The position numbers and the translations under genes were made by a program. Below the pieces are notes generated by a model, which saw nothing but the letters and a program-made list of their open reading frames with translations, had not been told where the DNA came from and ran no database searches. Positions 19,401-26,864 of a DNA stretch of 32,001 bases are shown in pieces (position 1 is the first letter of the stretch; every line of letters begins with the position of its first letter). Source of the DNA: an uncultured Akkermansia sp. (GTDB lineage: Bacteria > Verrucomicrobiota > Verrucomicrobiia > Verrucomicrobiales > Akkermansiaceae); assembly GCA_947632055.1 (NCBI GenBank), contig CANRNS010000015.1, positions 1 to 32,001 on the forward strand, read 5' to 3'.

Positions 19401-20005
19401 ACAATATCCTTACACGCCCGGTTCCGCTCATTGCAGAGTTTTGTCCGCTGCGCTACGCTTTCGAGATGATTTTCGTGACGCAAAGTACTGATAATCTATG
19501 GGAAATTGAAAATCGTCGCATCGATCGTGTGCGCGATGAACTCAAAGTGCATGGCTCCGATGAGGATGTGCGCTTCATCCAACGCGCCGCCCTCTTGCTC
19601 AACACGACGGCCCGCGATGCTGATGAAGCCAAAAGTATTCTGCGCAGCACGCGTAAAACGGCCCTGAGCGGAGATGAAAACAGTCTCCTGGCTCTCACAA
19701 AACGACTGGAAGCGCGCAGCATCACTCCTAAAAACCAGCCCCTCGAATTCTTCTTTTCCAATCGCCGTCTCGTTGCCGTCAGTGAAGGTGTGAAAACAGC
19801 TCGCAAGGACGCCCGTCTTAACGAGCACCGAGGCTTTTTCCTTTCCCCGCGCCAAGCCCCCCCGCTCGGCTGGATTGATCAGGAAACTGATGCCGGATCC
19901 GTGTCCACGATCTGGCGCAATGGAACCTACCTCTTCCTCATGGGCCTTATCCCCGTTCTTGTCGCAGGTCAACGCCTGCGACGCATTTGCCGTGGTAAAC
20001 GCTGA
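16400..20005 (+). CDS. Multidomain ABC transporter: N-terminal TerB-like region, FHA-like region, ABCG-type ATPase, C-terminal membrane domain
   Basis: MACILGPSGSGKSTLLALLAG Walker A, ISDGERSRLNLGLDL signature, EVFLIDEPISGLSSGDAERV; C-terminal TM helices; start re-assigned to ATG 16400 (ATGCTGA overlap). Confidence 0.87.
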   Translation: MLKKARQKLAAWAPAIKRSLLQLRSYLVSLYNRSPHRFGPKIETRRAHAGIVTDLFASIMCRIDGVAMEDMDTTMDILRYDFPNVEHSWIADRFQTAYRAAYPLEHTLRLAAVNRTEAERYSLALEILTMLHRVGGDLTNPTLFARVTEGLHLPGAANALEVLFHTPNAPLPPPIECIRFSENVGRGVVTLSPADAGVRFRALRCVNLLIIINDSRVPLSVRGHILHLGDVIPISAGQSVTLAESSLTYAAIRGLMLAYYAGVRYVCYIGMEDDSISISRQRPLNAVARIIFSVHVEVEVLRKDADFVLDGIPMQQGDTVCTTYFTPFHVRGTGPYTFTDLHDSGDSGHSFQLDPRTRKVVVTNLPYTNKPGALMLAPGLAPGMVFEVSYSRATNRGKLRVLEGDTHTLTVQGSSVRGEIELQDGDLIELSPVQFLRCRFSAGVLDEESSLINMLETRGLTRDFVRSGRVVDNIDFSLQRGEMACILGPSGSGKSTLLALLAGHLSPSMGSVCYNGELLTPDNTSLRQHIAFIPHEDILDEALTVGEHVYQASVVRRPRLNHADRMRRVLAVLNFVGLGSLSKRHVGRAGERTISDGERSRLNLGLDLTGTAEVFLIDEPISGLSSGDAERVIETLEGMSAGRILLCTLHRPAQSILNRFHKVMVLNTGGQMAFWGTPAEMVQYFQEAAREMGLHVSRESIAAGGADYVFEVLEAPYARLGDRPNPSPGMWQERFESYTYRKTREPRNTPPQTNDNSPDAAEQAPRPSIQKMSRRSLPELLRLFNLWVLRTLLGRLRSRMGLYALLLEGPLLALLIAGTLRAASDTPYTYYKALHINEYLFLSLVLAMFFGLTDAACEILRDRLLLRRESNYRPFIAGYLTAKCLVITGIAAVQCALYLLVGNALLSIHEMFWQHLGIMVLTAFVGIALSLMVSAFVRSERTALNVVPLLLVPQILLAGALVRFEEMNEFAPDVPNFMPAKVNQALSNLRHRVAYQDETTHNILTRPVPLIAEFCPLRYAFEMIFVTQSTDNLWEIENRRIDRVRDELKVHGSDEDVRFIQRAALLLNTTARDADEAKSILRSTRKTALSGDENSLLALTKRLEARSITPKNQPLEFFFSNRRLVAVSEGVKTARKDARLNEHRGFFLSPRQAPPLGWIDQETDAGSVSTIWRNGTYLFLMGLIPVLVAGQRLRRICRGKR

Positions 20006-20037
20006 CAAGAAAAGCGCACGTAAATTCCAAAATGCAC

Positions 20038-20065
20038 TTGACAAATTATACCAAACGGGTATATA
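20038..20065 (+). promoter_or_regulatory. Predicted strong promoter TTGACA-N16-TATATA
   Basis: TTGACA 20038-20043; TATATA 20060-20065; drives the small ORF at 20134. Confidence 0.65.
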
Positions 20066-20133
20066 TATGCCGCCGTCATGTGGGGGCACGCTCTGCCGCT
20101 GCAACAAACTTCATCAACCAGTAATTACACACT

Positions 20134-20238
20134 ATGGGATCCCTCAAAAAAAGGCGAAAGGCTAAAATTAACAAGCATAAACGCAGCAAGCGCATGCGCC
20201 AGAACCGGCACAAAAAGCGTTTGCGTTACAAGTCCTGA
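20134..20238 (+). CDS. 34-aa highly basic ribosomal-type protein (AURKAIP1/COX24-like)
   Basis: MGSLKKRRKAKINKHKRSKRMRQNRHKKRLRYKS*, own promoter and downstream terminator; below the ORF-track length cut-off. Confidence 0.82.
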   Translation: MGSLKKRRKAKINKHKRSKRMRQNRHKKRLRYKS

Positions 20239-20292
20239 TCTCTGCCCTTTGCGCAGATCGGGACAACGGCGGAGCAACCTGTCCCATTTTCC

Positions 20293-20327
20293 ACGGCACT
20301 TTCCTCATTGCGGGTGTGCCGTTTTTT
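20293..20327 (+). terminator. Rho-independent terminator ACGGCAC...GTGCCGT-TTTTT
   Basis: 7-bp perfect stem (20293-20299 / 20316-20322) followed by T-run. Confidence 0.65.
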
Positions 20328-21441
20328 ATACTTTGATGAAAAGTCCCTTTTTCCAGAGTAAATAGCAGATGAGCCATGATCCCCCCAATTGCGTAATAGA
20401 CGCGAGAAAGATGCTGGAGGAAGAGCCAGATGGGACATAGAAAATGGGGAGCAATACATCGGCGCACAGTTGAGGGTAGCCGGGCAAGTGATTGATGAGG
20501 TAGATAAAGAGGGCGTTCATGCCCACAATTCGCAACGGCAAACTCAACTTTTCTCCCCTGCTCCACCCATCGCACAGCAGGCGAAAAAACGCCAGGAGCC
20601 AGTATGCTATGCCCCCTGTCACGAGTACGAAAGATGGCGTCCATATTCCCTTGATGACAACGCCGCATTGCAATCCGATCACGATGCAAAATCCGCCCAA
20701 CAGGATGAGCTCAGCTGCCTGACGCCACATGGAATGTGTCCAGCTGCTTAGCCACCCGGCGCAGTAACCCATCAGGGCCAGCGCTGACGCCGAAACGATG
20801 CAAAGAGGTCCCTCCGGGTCATAGCTGCCGCTATACAAAACACCCGGACAGAGCACAGCATCCACTTTAGCATTGAGACATCCATCAGGAGTCATATCGC
20901 CGCCGAATGCCTGCAGGCACCACACAACTACAAGAATTGCCGTAGCCAGTATCGGCGCTGCCCATTTCCTACGTAGTCCAATGACAGCGCTGCCGGCCAA
21001 TGCAGAACTGATGCCGATTAATCCCAGTACCGATGCATAGCGCAACTCGTCAAACTGAACCGGCCATGTAAGGGAGGCCCTCATTTCCCACGCATTCACC
21101 ATGCAACCGAACACGGACAGAATCAGTGCACGCTTCCATAACTTAGCAATGAGGTTAAGTCGTTTCTTTTCTTTCTCAGCAGCCCGGGCGAACGAGTAGT
21201 ACATGGATGCACCGCTGATGAACACAAATATCGGAAAGATGAGATCATAAAACGCCAGTCCATCCCATGGACAGTGCCCCATCTGGCGCCGTATTTCTTG
21301 CACTCCCTCTTCCGAAAGTAAAAGCGGAGACAGCGTGCGGAATACGCCGTCCAGCCCGATGATGAAGAGCATATCCAGTCCGCGAAGGGCATCAAGAGAA
21401 TGTAAACGATGAATCATACCGGGCACTGTCAACTCTTTCAT
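20326..21441 (-). CDS. DUF5009 / heparan-alpha-glucosaminide N-acetyltransferase-like membrane acyltransferase
   Basis: RLHSLDALRGLDMLFIIGLDGVFRTL...WDGLAFYDLIFPIFVFISGASMYYSF. Confidence 0.85.
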   Translation of the reverse strand: MKELTVPGMIHRLHSLDALRGLDMLFIIGLDGVFRTLSPLLLSEEGVQEIRRQMGHCPWDGLAFYDLIFPIFVFISGASMYYSFARAAEKEKKRLNLIAKLWKRALILSVFGCMVNAWEMRASLTWPVQFDELRYASVLGLIGISSALAGSAVIGLRRKWAAPILATAILVVVWCLQAFGGDMTPDGCLNAKVDAVLCPGVLYSGSYDPEGPLCIVSASALALMGYCAGWLSSWTHSMWRQAAELILLGGFCIVIGLQCGVVIKGIWTPSFVLVTGGIAYWLLAFFRLLCDGWSRGEKLSLPLRIVGMNALFIYLINHLPGYPQLCADVLLPIFYVPSGSSSSIFLASITQLGGSWLICYLLWKKGLFIKV

Positions 21442-21647
21442 GACTCACTCAATGATACCACCTATTCCGATTCTTACCAGTCTTAGTTGTCCTGCATTTC
21501 CTCCTCATTTTTTTGCACATCGCAAGTTCATTATAGACCGAAAGTCAACACCTCTCGATGAAGCCCCGGCACAATTTGAGAATCGTTTGGAGAGTAGAGG
21601 CCACTGCATAGCGTTGTCCGATGGTATCGTTGATCATCGGAAAGCGC

Positions 21648-21822
21648 ATTTGCATGATGCTCCCATAAAGCAAAAAGCTCACTACCCGAAGCCAATGCTT
21701 CGCCTCTCGTCAGCTACGCGACTTCGTCGTATTCAATCGGCAATCCTCTTTTTCTTAACCCCCTCCGAGTGCTCGTTCTCCTTCAGCACGACCACCTTGG
21801 CGGGGATCTTGTAGCGGGCGAG
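21648..21822. repeat. Direct repeat copy A of 25474-25648 (about ten mismatches, no gaps)
   Basis: ATTTGCATGATGCTCCCATAAAGCAAAAAGCTCACTACC...GTAGCGGGCGAG aligned by eye to the 3' end and downstream of the AMP-ligase gene. Confidence 0.92.
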
Positions 21823-21932
21823 GCTGCTCATGTTGAAAAGCATTTTCGCTGCTACTCCATGCCGGGGTCATCGATCTTGATGAAATTGCTGGTCGAAGAT
21901 TTGCTGGTGGTCTGCGTGATGCCCGTTTCGGG
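21731..21932 (-). pseudogene. Decayed partial copy of the AMP-ligase gene (25559-26863) with internal deletions
   Basis: Matches the ligase 3' end, then GTTGAAAAGCATTTTCGCTGCT (cf. about 25705) and ACTCCATGCCGGGGTCATCGATCTTGATGAA...GGTCTGCGTGATGCCCGTTTCG (cf. about 26013-26090). Confidence 0.85.
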
Positions 21933-22030
21933 ATTCAAATCTGTAAATCAGGAACATTTTAGGCGCTCATTTTCAATGCGCTAATTTATTCTTTTCCCTC
22001 CCCCATTTCATTAGTCGTTTGGCATGTCCT

Positions 22031-22214
22031 TCTCTTTTTGAAAGAGATAGTCAGACATATGGAGGCAACATGATATTAATGAAGGGGTAACGGTAGCGCC
22101 TTTTCAAAATAAGGTGAGATACGTGGAAACAATTTCGATTGGTTTAATTTCCTCTAGCAATTTTTATTCAAGGGTCGCATAATTTGGAACTTGACTATCT
22201 CTTTCAAAAAGAGA
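22031..22214. repeat. 23-bp perfect inverted repeat TCTCTTTTTGAAAGAGATAGTCA / TGACTATCTCTTTCAAAAAGAGA, 138-bp spacer
   Basis: Arms 22031-22053 and 22192-22214 are exact reverse complements. Confidence 0.95.
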
Positions 22215-22220
22215 TATACT
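22191..22220 (+). promoter_or_regulatory. Predicted promoter TTGACT-N18-TATACT overlapping the right inverted-repeat arm
   Basis: TTGACT 22191-22196, TATACT 22215-22220, about 60 nt before ATG 22281. Confidence 0.55.
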
Positions 22221-22280
22221 GGCAGGGGTCTTGGGTTGAATCTGATGATTGAGGGAACAGGACTGTAACGCTTAACTTTT

Positions 22281-23335
22281 ATGTCCGAAAAAATAAAAAT
22301 TCGCCTTGAGGATCTTGTGCTTGATCCGGAGAAATACTATTTCTTTTACCCCCTACACTACGGAGATACCTTTTCAGGGGTCGGCTTTGTGAGGGAATTT
22401 GAGAGAAAAACAAATGCAAAGGTTGTCTGCCTGATACGCCCCTCCCAGGAACTCATCATGCGATTGTTTGAAATCGAGGAGTATGAACTTATCGATTATG
22501 ACTACAGCGAAACGAAAAGCTTTGATAAACGAATTGCCGCTTTGTCTAATTTATGTCCTCGTCCGCGTCGGGGTGGAATATTCGTTGCTTATACCAATTC
22601 ATCTGCTTACAGGAAATACCAATATGCAAACTCCCCTATGCATACAATGGAGCTCTATGCACACATGCTTCATATGAACGGATCTGTTCTGGACTGTTTC
22701 CAAAGACCAACAGCTCAACATATCTCCGTCAGTGATAGGTTCCTTGAAAAAATCTCTACCATAGCACCTGTTGAGAAAATTGTTTTACTATCCCCCCAAT
22801 CTCTCAGTTGCCCTATCAATGCCGAGGTGGGGAAAAATTACTGGGAAAATGAGTCTCGAATCTGGACGGAGAGGGGATACAAAGTCGTTGTCAGCAGCAT
22901 CAAACCAATGGAGATAGCAAGCTGCGCCGTACGGGTGGACATGACCATGGAAGAGGCTGTTTGGCTGGGAATCCATTGTCGCCATGTAACGGCAAGGAGA
23001 TCAGGTTATACGGATCTCCTGTGTTTCCTATGCAAAGACATGACCGTTGTGTATAACTCACATGGCTTTTTTTGTCCTACAATTTCTATGATCCATTTGG
23101 TTTAGAAATTAACGAGATTATTTTGCCTGAGGATGAAATGTGTGATGCAAATGGAATTCGTCTTTCCGTTGTTTCCGACATCAAAAATCTCAATCAACTT
23201 AAACGAAATTGGTGGATAGTGAGACTTTTCTCTCACATTACTTTTGGGCGCAAACGACGCAAATACAAAAAACAAAAGAGAGAACTCCGATACCGGATCA
23301 AAGAGGCGAAAGAAGCGAAAGAAATATTGAAATGA
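22281..23335 (+). pseudogene. Glycosyltransferase-like (GT-B/heptosyltransferase-like) gene split by a frameshift at a T7 tract
   Basis: ORFs 22281-23105 and 23072-23335 join as ...YNSHGFF-LSYNFYDPFGLEINEIILPEDEM... if one T is added to TTTTTTT (23067-23073). Confidence 0.55.
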
Positions 23336-23409
23336 TGCACAGCTTACAGGATGAACCGTATTCGACGTTATGACTCAATCTTTTCGTCACTTTTTAACCC
23401 TATTTTCGT

Positions 23410-24966
23410 ATGGCCTCAACTAAGCACCGCGTAATGAAAAAACAAGTCATCCCCTACATCATCGTGCAGGCCGGCGGACGAGGCTCGCGATTGGAAACGC
23501 TCACCACGAACAAGCCGAAGGCTCTGGTGCCGGTGGATAACCGTCCGATGATTTTTCATCTCTTTGAGCGCTACCCTCAGGCGAAGTTCCTGATCATTGC
23601 AGACTACCAGAAGGAGACTTTCAAACGATATCTGGCGGCGTTCTGTGAGGCAGATTACGAAGTGATTGATGCCACGCGCAAGGGAACCTGTTCGGGCATT
23701 GCCGAGGCCCTGCAGCGCATCCCGTCCGGGGCGCCCTTTATGCTGATATGGTGCGACCTCATTCTTTCGGACGTGACAGGCATCCCGGAAAAAATCGAGA
23801 GCAACTACCTGGGCATCTCCAAGGATTTCCCGTGCCGCTGGTCGTACCGCGACGGTCAGTTCATCGAAGAGGCCTCTGCGGAGAACGGTGTGGCGGGTAT
23901 GTTCATTTTCCGCGACAAGGAACAGATAGCCGACGTTCCGCAAGAGGGAGAGTTTGTGCGCTACCTGGCGGGGAAAGATTTTTCCTTCCATCGGCTGGAC
24001 ATGTATGGCGGGCTGGAGGTAGGCACCATGCTCTCCTACTTCCAGAACGAGTTGAACCGACCGAAATGCCGTCCGTTCAACAAGGTGGACTTCAAGGGCG
24101 ACGTGGTCATCAAGTACCCCATCAACGAGCAGGGTGAAAAACTCGCCGTGGATGAAGGCAATTGGTACCGCAAGGCCAAGGAGCTGGGCTATGAAAACAT
24201 CCCGCAGATCTACGGCTACACCCCGCTGGTGATGGAGAAGGTGCGCGGCAAGAATGTGTATGAGTATGCCTTCCTGACTCGCGGGTTCAAGCGGGCCTTG
24301 CTGGTGAAGATCGTGGATGCCCTCAAGCAGCTGCATGCCCTCGCCCCCGCCGTCCCTGCGAATCAGGCGGATTGCGAGAACAACTACATCACCAAAACCT
24401 TCGACCGCCTCGCCAAGGTGCAGCAACTCGTCCCCTTCGCGCAGGAAGAATGGGTCACCATCAACGGCAAGCGTTGCCGCAACATCTACGCCATCAAAGA
24501 CGAGGTCGTGGAGCAGATGCGCCGTATGTTCCCGAGCGAGTTCCACTTTATCCACGGCGACTGCACCTTCCACAACATGCTGCTGGAAACGGAGGGGGTG
24601 CGTCCGGTGCTCATCGACCCGCGTGGGTACTTCGGCAAGACGGCTCTCTTCGGTGATGCGGACTACGACTGGGCAAAGCTCTACTACAGCGTCGTGGGAG
24701 ACTATGACCAGTTCAATCGCAAGAATTTTTCTCTGGAGATACGCGGAGAGGACGTGGAGCTTGAAATCGTCTCCAACGGATGGGGAGGACTTGAGGAGGA
24801 CTTCTTCGAGCTATGCGGAGCAGATCGTCGCAAGATCAAGCTGCTGCACGCGATTATCTGGCTGAGTCTCACTACCTACGCATGGGAGGACTACGATGCC
24901 ATCTGCGGAGCTTTCTACAAAGGGCTGCTTGAACTGCAAACCTACCTCGACGAACAGCGCGCATGA
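23410..24966 (+). CDS. Bifunctional sugar/choline-type nucleotidyltransferase - APH/choline-kinase-like fusion (start could be 23434)
   Basis: IIVQAGGRGSRLETLTTNKPKALVPVDNRPM nucleotidyltransferase motif; FHFIHGDCTFHNMLLE...VLIDPRGYFG kinase motifs. Confidence 0.82.
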   Translation: MASTKHRVMKKQVIPYIIVQAGGRGSRLETLTTNKPKALVPVDNRPMIFHLFERYPQAKFLIIADYQKETFKRYLAAFCEADYEVIDATRKGTCSGIAEALQRIPSGAPFMLIWCDLILSDVTGIPEKIESNYLGISKDFPCRWSYRDGQFIEEASAENGVAGMFIFRDKEQIADVPQEGEFVRYLAGKDFSFHRLDMYGGLEVGTMLSYFQNELNRPKCRPFNKVDFKGDVVIKYPINEQGEKLAVDEGNWYRKAKELGYENIPQIYGYTPLVMEKVRGKNVYEYAFLTRGFKRALLVKIVDALKQLHALAPAVPANQADCENNYITKTFDRLAKVQQLVPFAQEEWVTINGKRCRNIYAIKDEVVEQMRRMFPSEFHFIHGDCTFHNMLLETEGVRPVLIDPRGYFGKTALFGDADYDWAKLYYSVVGDYDQFNRKNFSLEIRGEDVELEIVSNGWGGLEEDFFELCGADRRKIKLLHAIIWLSLTTYAWEDYDAICGAFYKGLLELQTYLDEQRA

Positions 24967-25340
24967 CCCCTGAATCTCTCACGCTCTCGCCCTTGCCGCA
25001 CACCTGGATTCTGGATGTGGACGGCACGCTCTGCGTGCACAACGGACACCTGAACGGCGGGGATGAACTGCTGCCGGGAGTGCAGGAGTTCTTTGCGCAG
25101 TTGCCGAAAGAAGACATGGTGGTGCTGATCACGAGCCGCAAGAAGGAGCACGGACCGGCGTTGGAAGCCTTCCTGCATGAACACGGCATCCGCTACGATC
25201 ACATCATCTACGGGGCGCCCATGGGGGAGCGCATCCTTGTCAACGACGACAAGCCGAGCAGGCTTTGCACCGCCTACGCTGTACGAAAAGATCGGGATGA
25301 AGCTCTGACATTTGACATCTGCATAGATGAAAAAATCTAA
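24963..25340 (+). CDS. HAD-like phosphatase
   Basis: WILDVDGTLCVHNG motif I, VVLITSRKKEH; ATGA overlap with upstream CDS. Confidence 0.75.
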   Translation: MTPESLTLSPLPHTWILDVDGTLCVHNGHLNGGDELLPGVQEFFAQLPKEDMVVLITSRKKEHGPALEAFLHEHGIRYDHIIYGAPMGERILVNDDKPSRLCTAYAVRKDRDEALTFDICIDEKI

Positions 25341-25473
25341 ATAATGCCTCTCATGTTTCTCATCTGAAAAAGCGCACTGCCCACGCCTTCAACCTTCCGC
25401 CACTTCTTTGATCCTCTCCGCGCATGACCTCAACTCCTTTTGTCATCTGTTGCATTTATTTTTGCAATCCTCA

Positions 25474-25648
25474 ATTTGCATGATGCTCCCATAAAGCAAA
25501 AAGCTCACTACCTGGAGCCAATGCTTCGCCTCTCGTCAGCTACGCGACCTCGTCGTATTCAATCGACAATCCTCTTCTTCTTAAACCTCTCCGAATGCTC
25601 GTCCTCCTTCAGCACGACCACCTTGGCGGGAATCTTGTAGCGGGCGAG
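25474..25648. repeat. Direct repeat copy B of 21648-21822
   Basis: See copy A; includes ligase 3' end and 85 bp downstream. Confidence 0.92.
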
Positions 25649-26863
25649 CCGGGTCTTGCAGAAGTCAACCACCCTTCGTTTTGCCTCCATGGCGGTGAGC
25701 GGCTCGTTGAAGAGCATTTTTGCCGCCACCATCTGCCCCGTGATGGGGTTTTTCTCCGCGTACACGGTGCAATCCAGCACGCCCGGCATTTGGTAAAGGA
25801 CAGACTCCACCTCGGAGGGCAACACCTTTTCCCCGCCCACGTTAATCATCTCCTTGTTGCGCCCAATGATGCGGATGTAGCCATCCTTCCCCATCTCCAC
25901 AAGATCCCCCGTCCTGAACCACCCATCGTCCGTGAAGCGCTCCATGGAGGCGTTGAGATACCCCATGATCTGCGTCTTGCTGCGTAGCCACAGCTCCCCG
26001 TCCACCACCTTGTACTCCGTGCCGGGATCATCAATCTTGATGAAGTTGGCTTTGCTCGTGGTCTGCGTGATGCCCGTCTCGCTCGTGCCGAACGTCTGCA
26101 GGAACTTCACACGCGGGAACCCCTCCTTCAACTTCACCAGCAGGCTATCCGGCATCGGCTCCGTGCCGTACGTGATCATCCGCAGCGAGCTGAGGTCGTA
26201 CCTCTCGGTGACTCCGCTGATGAGCATGAGGTTGAGAAACGTGGGAGAGGCTGGCAGCACATTGACCCTGTGCCGCTCGATGAGCTGAGCCACGTGTTCG
26301 GGATTCCGATCCGCCGGGAACACCATGGTCACCCCCATCGCCAGGCAGTTGAGCAGCGTATTGAGACCGCCGATGTGGTCGAACATGAGGAAGATCAAGA
26401 ACACCAGCTTCTTCCCGCGTTTCCCCTTGTAGGAGTCCACCAGATGGTCCAGGTCGTGGATCATCGCCTTGGGCGCCCCCGTCGACCCGCTGCTAAAGAG
26501 GATCAGCCCGGAATGTCCGCGTTCCTTGAGCTGTTTCACGAGTTCGAACCGTTCAGTAGATGGGCTCAGGCTCTGCACCTTAAGCTCACCATCTGCAATA
26601 TCGATCCGCACCTCGCACCGCGCCGTCTGCAATCGGCCTTCGATCTCCTCCTCCACGCGGGTGGTGATGGGCACGACGATCGCCTTAAGTTCGTGGAGCG
26701 CAAAGAACAGGGCGATGGCTTCAAAGGTGTAGTCCGATACTAGCGCCACCACGGTTCCGGGCACGGCCTGCTCCTTCAGCCGCTCCCTGTACGCGGCAGT
26801 CTGCTCATGGAGCCGGGCGTAGTTGTACTCTCCGGCGGGGAAGATTAAACGTGCGTTTTCCAT
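25559..26863 (-). CDS. AMP-dependent synthetase/ligase (acyl-activating; DltA-like role proposed)
   Basis: GLILFSSGSTGAPKAMIHD, TFGTSETG, GWFRTGDLVEMGKDGYIRIIGRNKEMINVGGEKV; start re-assigned to MENARLIF. Confidence 0.88.
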   Translation of the reverse strand: MENARLIFPAGEYNYARLHEQTAAYRERLKEQAVPGTVVALVSDYTFEAIALFFALHELKAIVVPITTRVEEEIEGRLQTARCEVRIDIADGELKVQSLSPSTERFELVKQLKERGHSGLILFSSGSTGAPKAMIHDLDHLVDSYKGKRGKKLVFLIFLMFDHIGGLNTLLNCLAMGVTMVFPADRNPEHVAQLIERHRVNVLPASPTFLNLMLISGVTERYDLSSLRMITYGTEPMPDSLLVKLKEGFPRVKFLQTFGTSETGITQTTSKANFIKIDDPGTEYKVVDGELWLRSKTQIMGYLNASMERFTDDGWFRTGDLVEMGKDGYIRIIGRNKEMINVGGEKVLPSEVESVLYQMPGVLDCTVYAEKNPITGQMVAAKMLFNEPLTAMEAKRRVVDFCKTRLARYKIPAKVVVLKEDEHSERFKKKRIVD

Positions 26864-26864
26864 A

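Noticed and set aside
22061-22090. GGAGG followed by six-codon ORF ATGATATTAATGAAGGGGTAA in the first inverted-repeat spacer
   Set aside because: Could be a leader peptide, but too short to support and no promoter clearly precedes it
23067-23073. Programmed -1 ribosomal frameshift at T7
   Set aside because: Zero frame is GGC TTT TTT TGT, which does not place a canonical X XXY YYZ heptamer in frame; kept only as an alternative to slippage mutation
23416-24573. 385-aa minus-strand ORF
   Set aside because: Antisense to the nucleotidyltransferase-kinase fusion; His/Val/Leu-rich shadow typical of high-GC third positions
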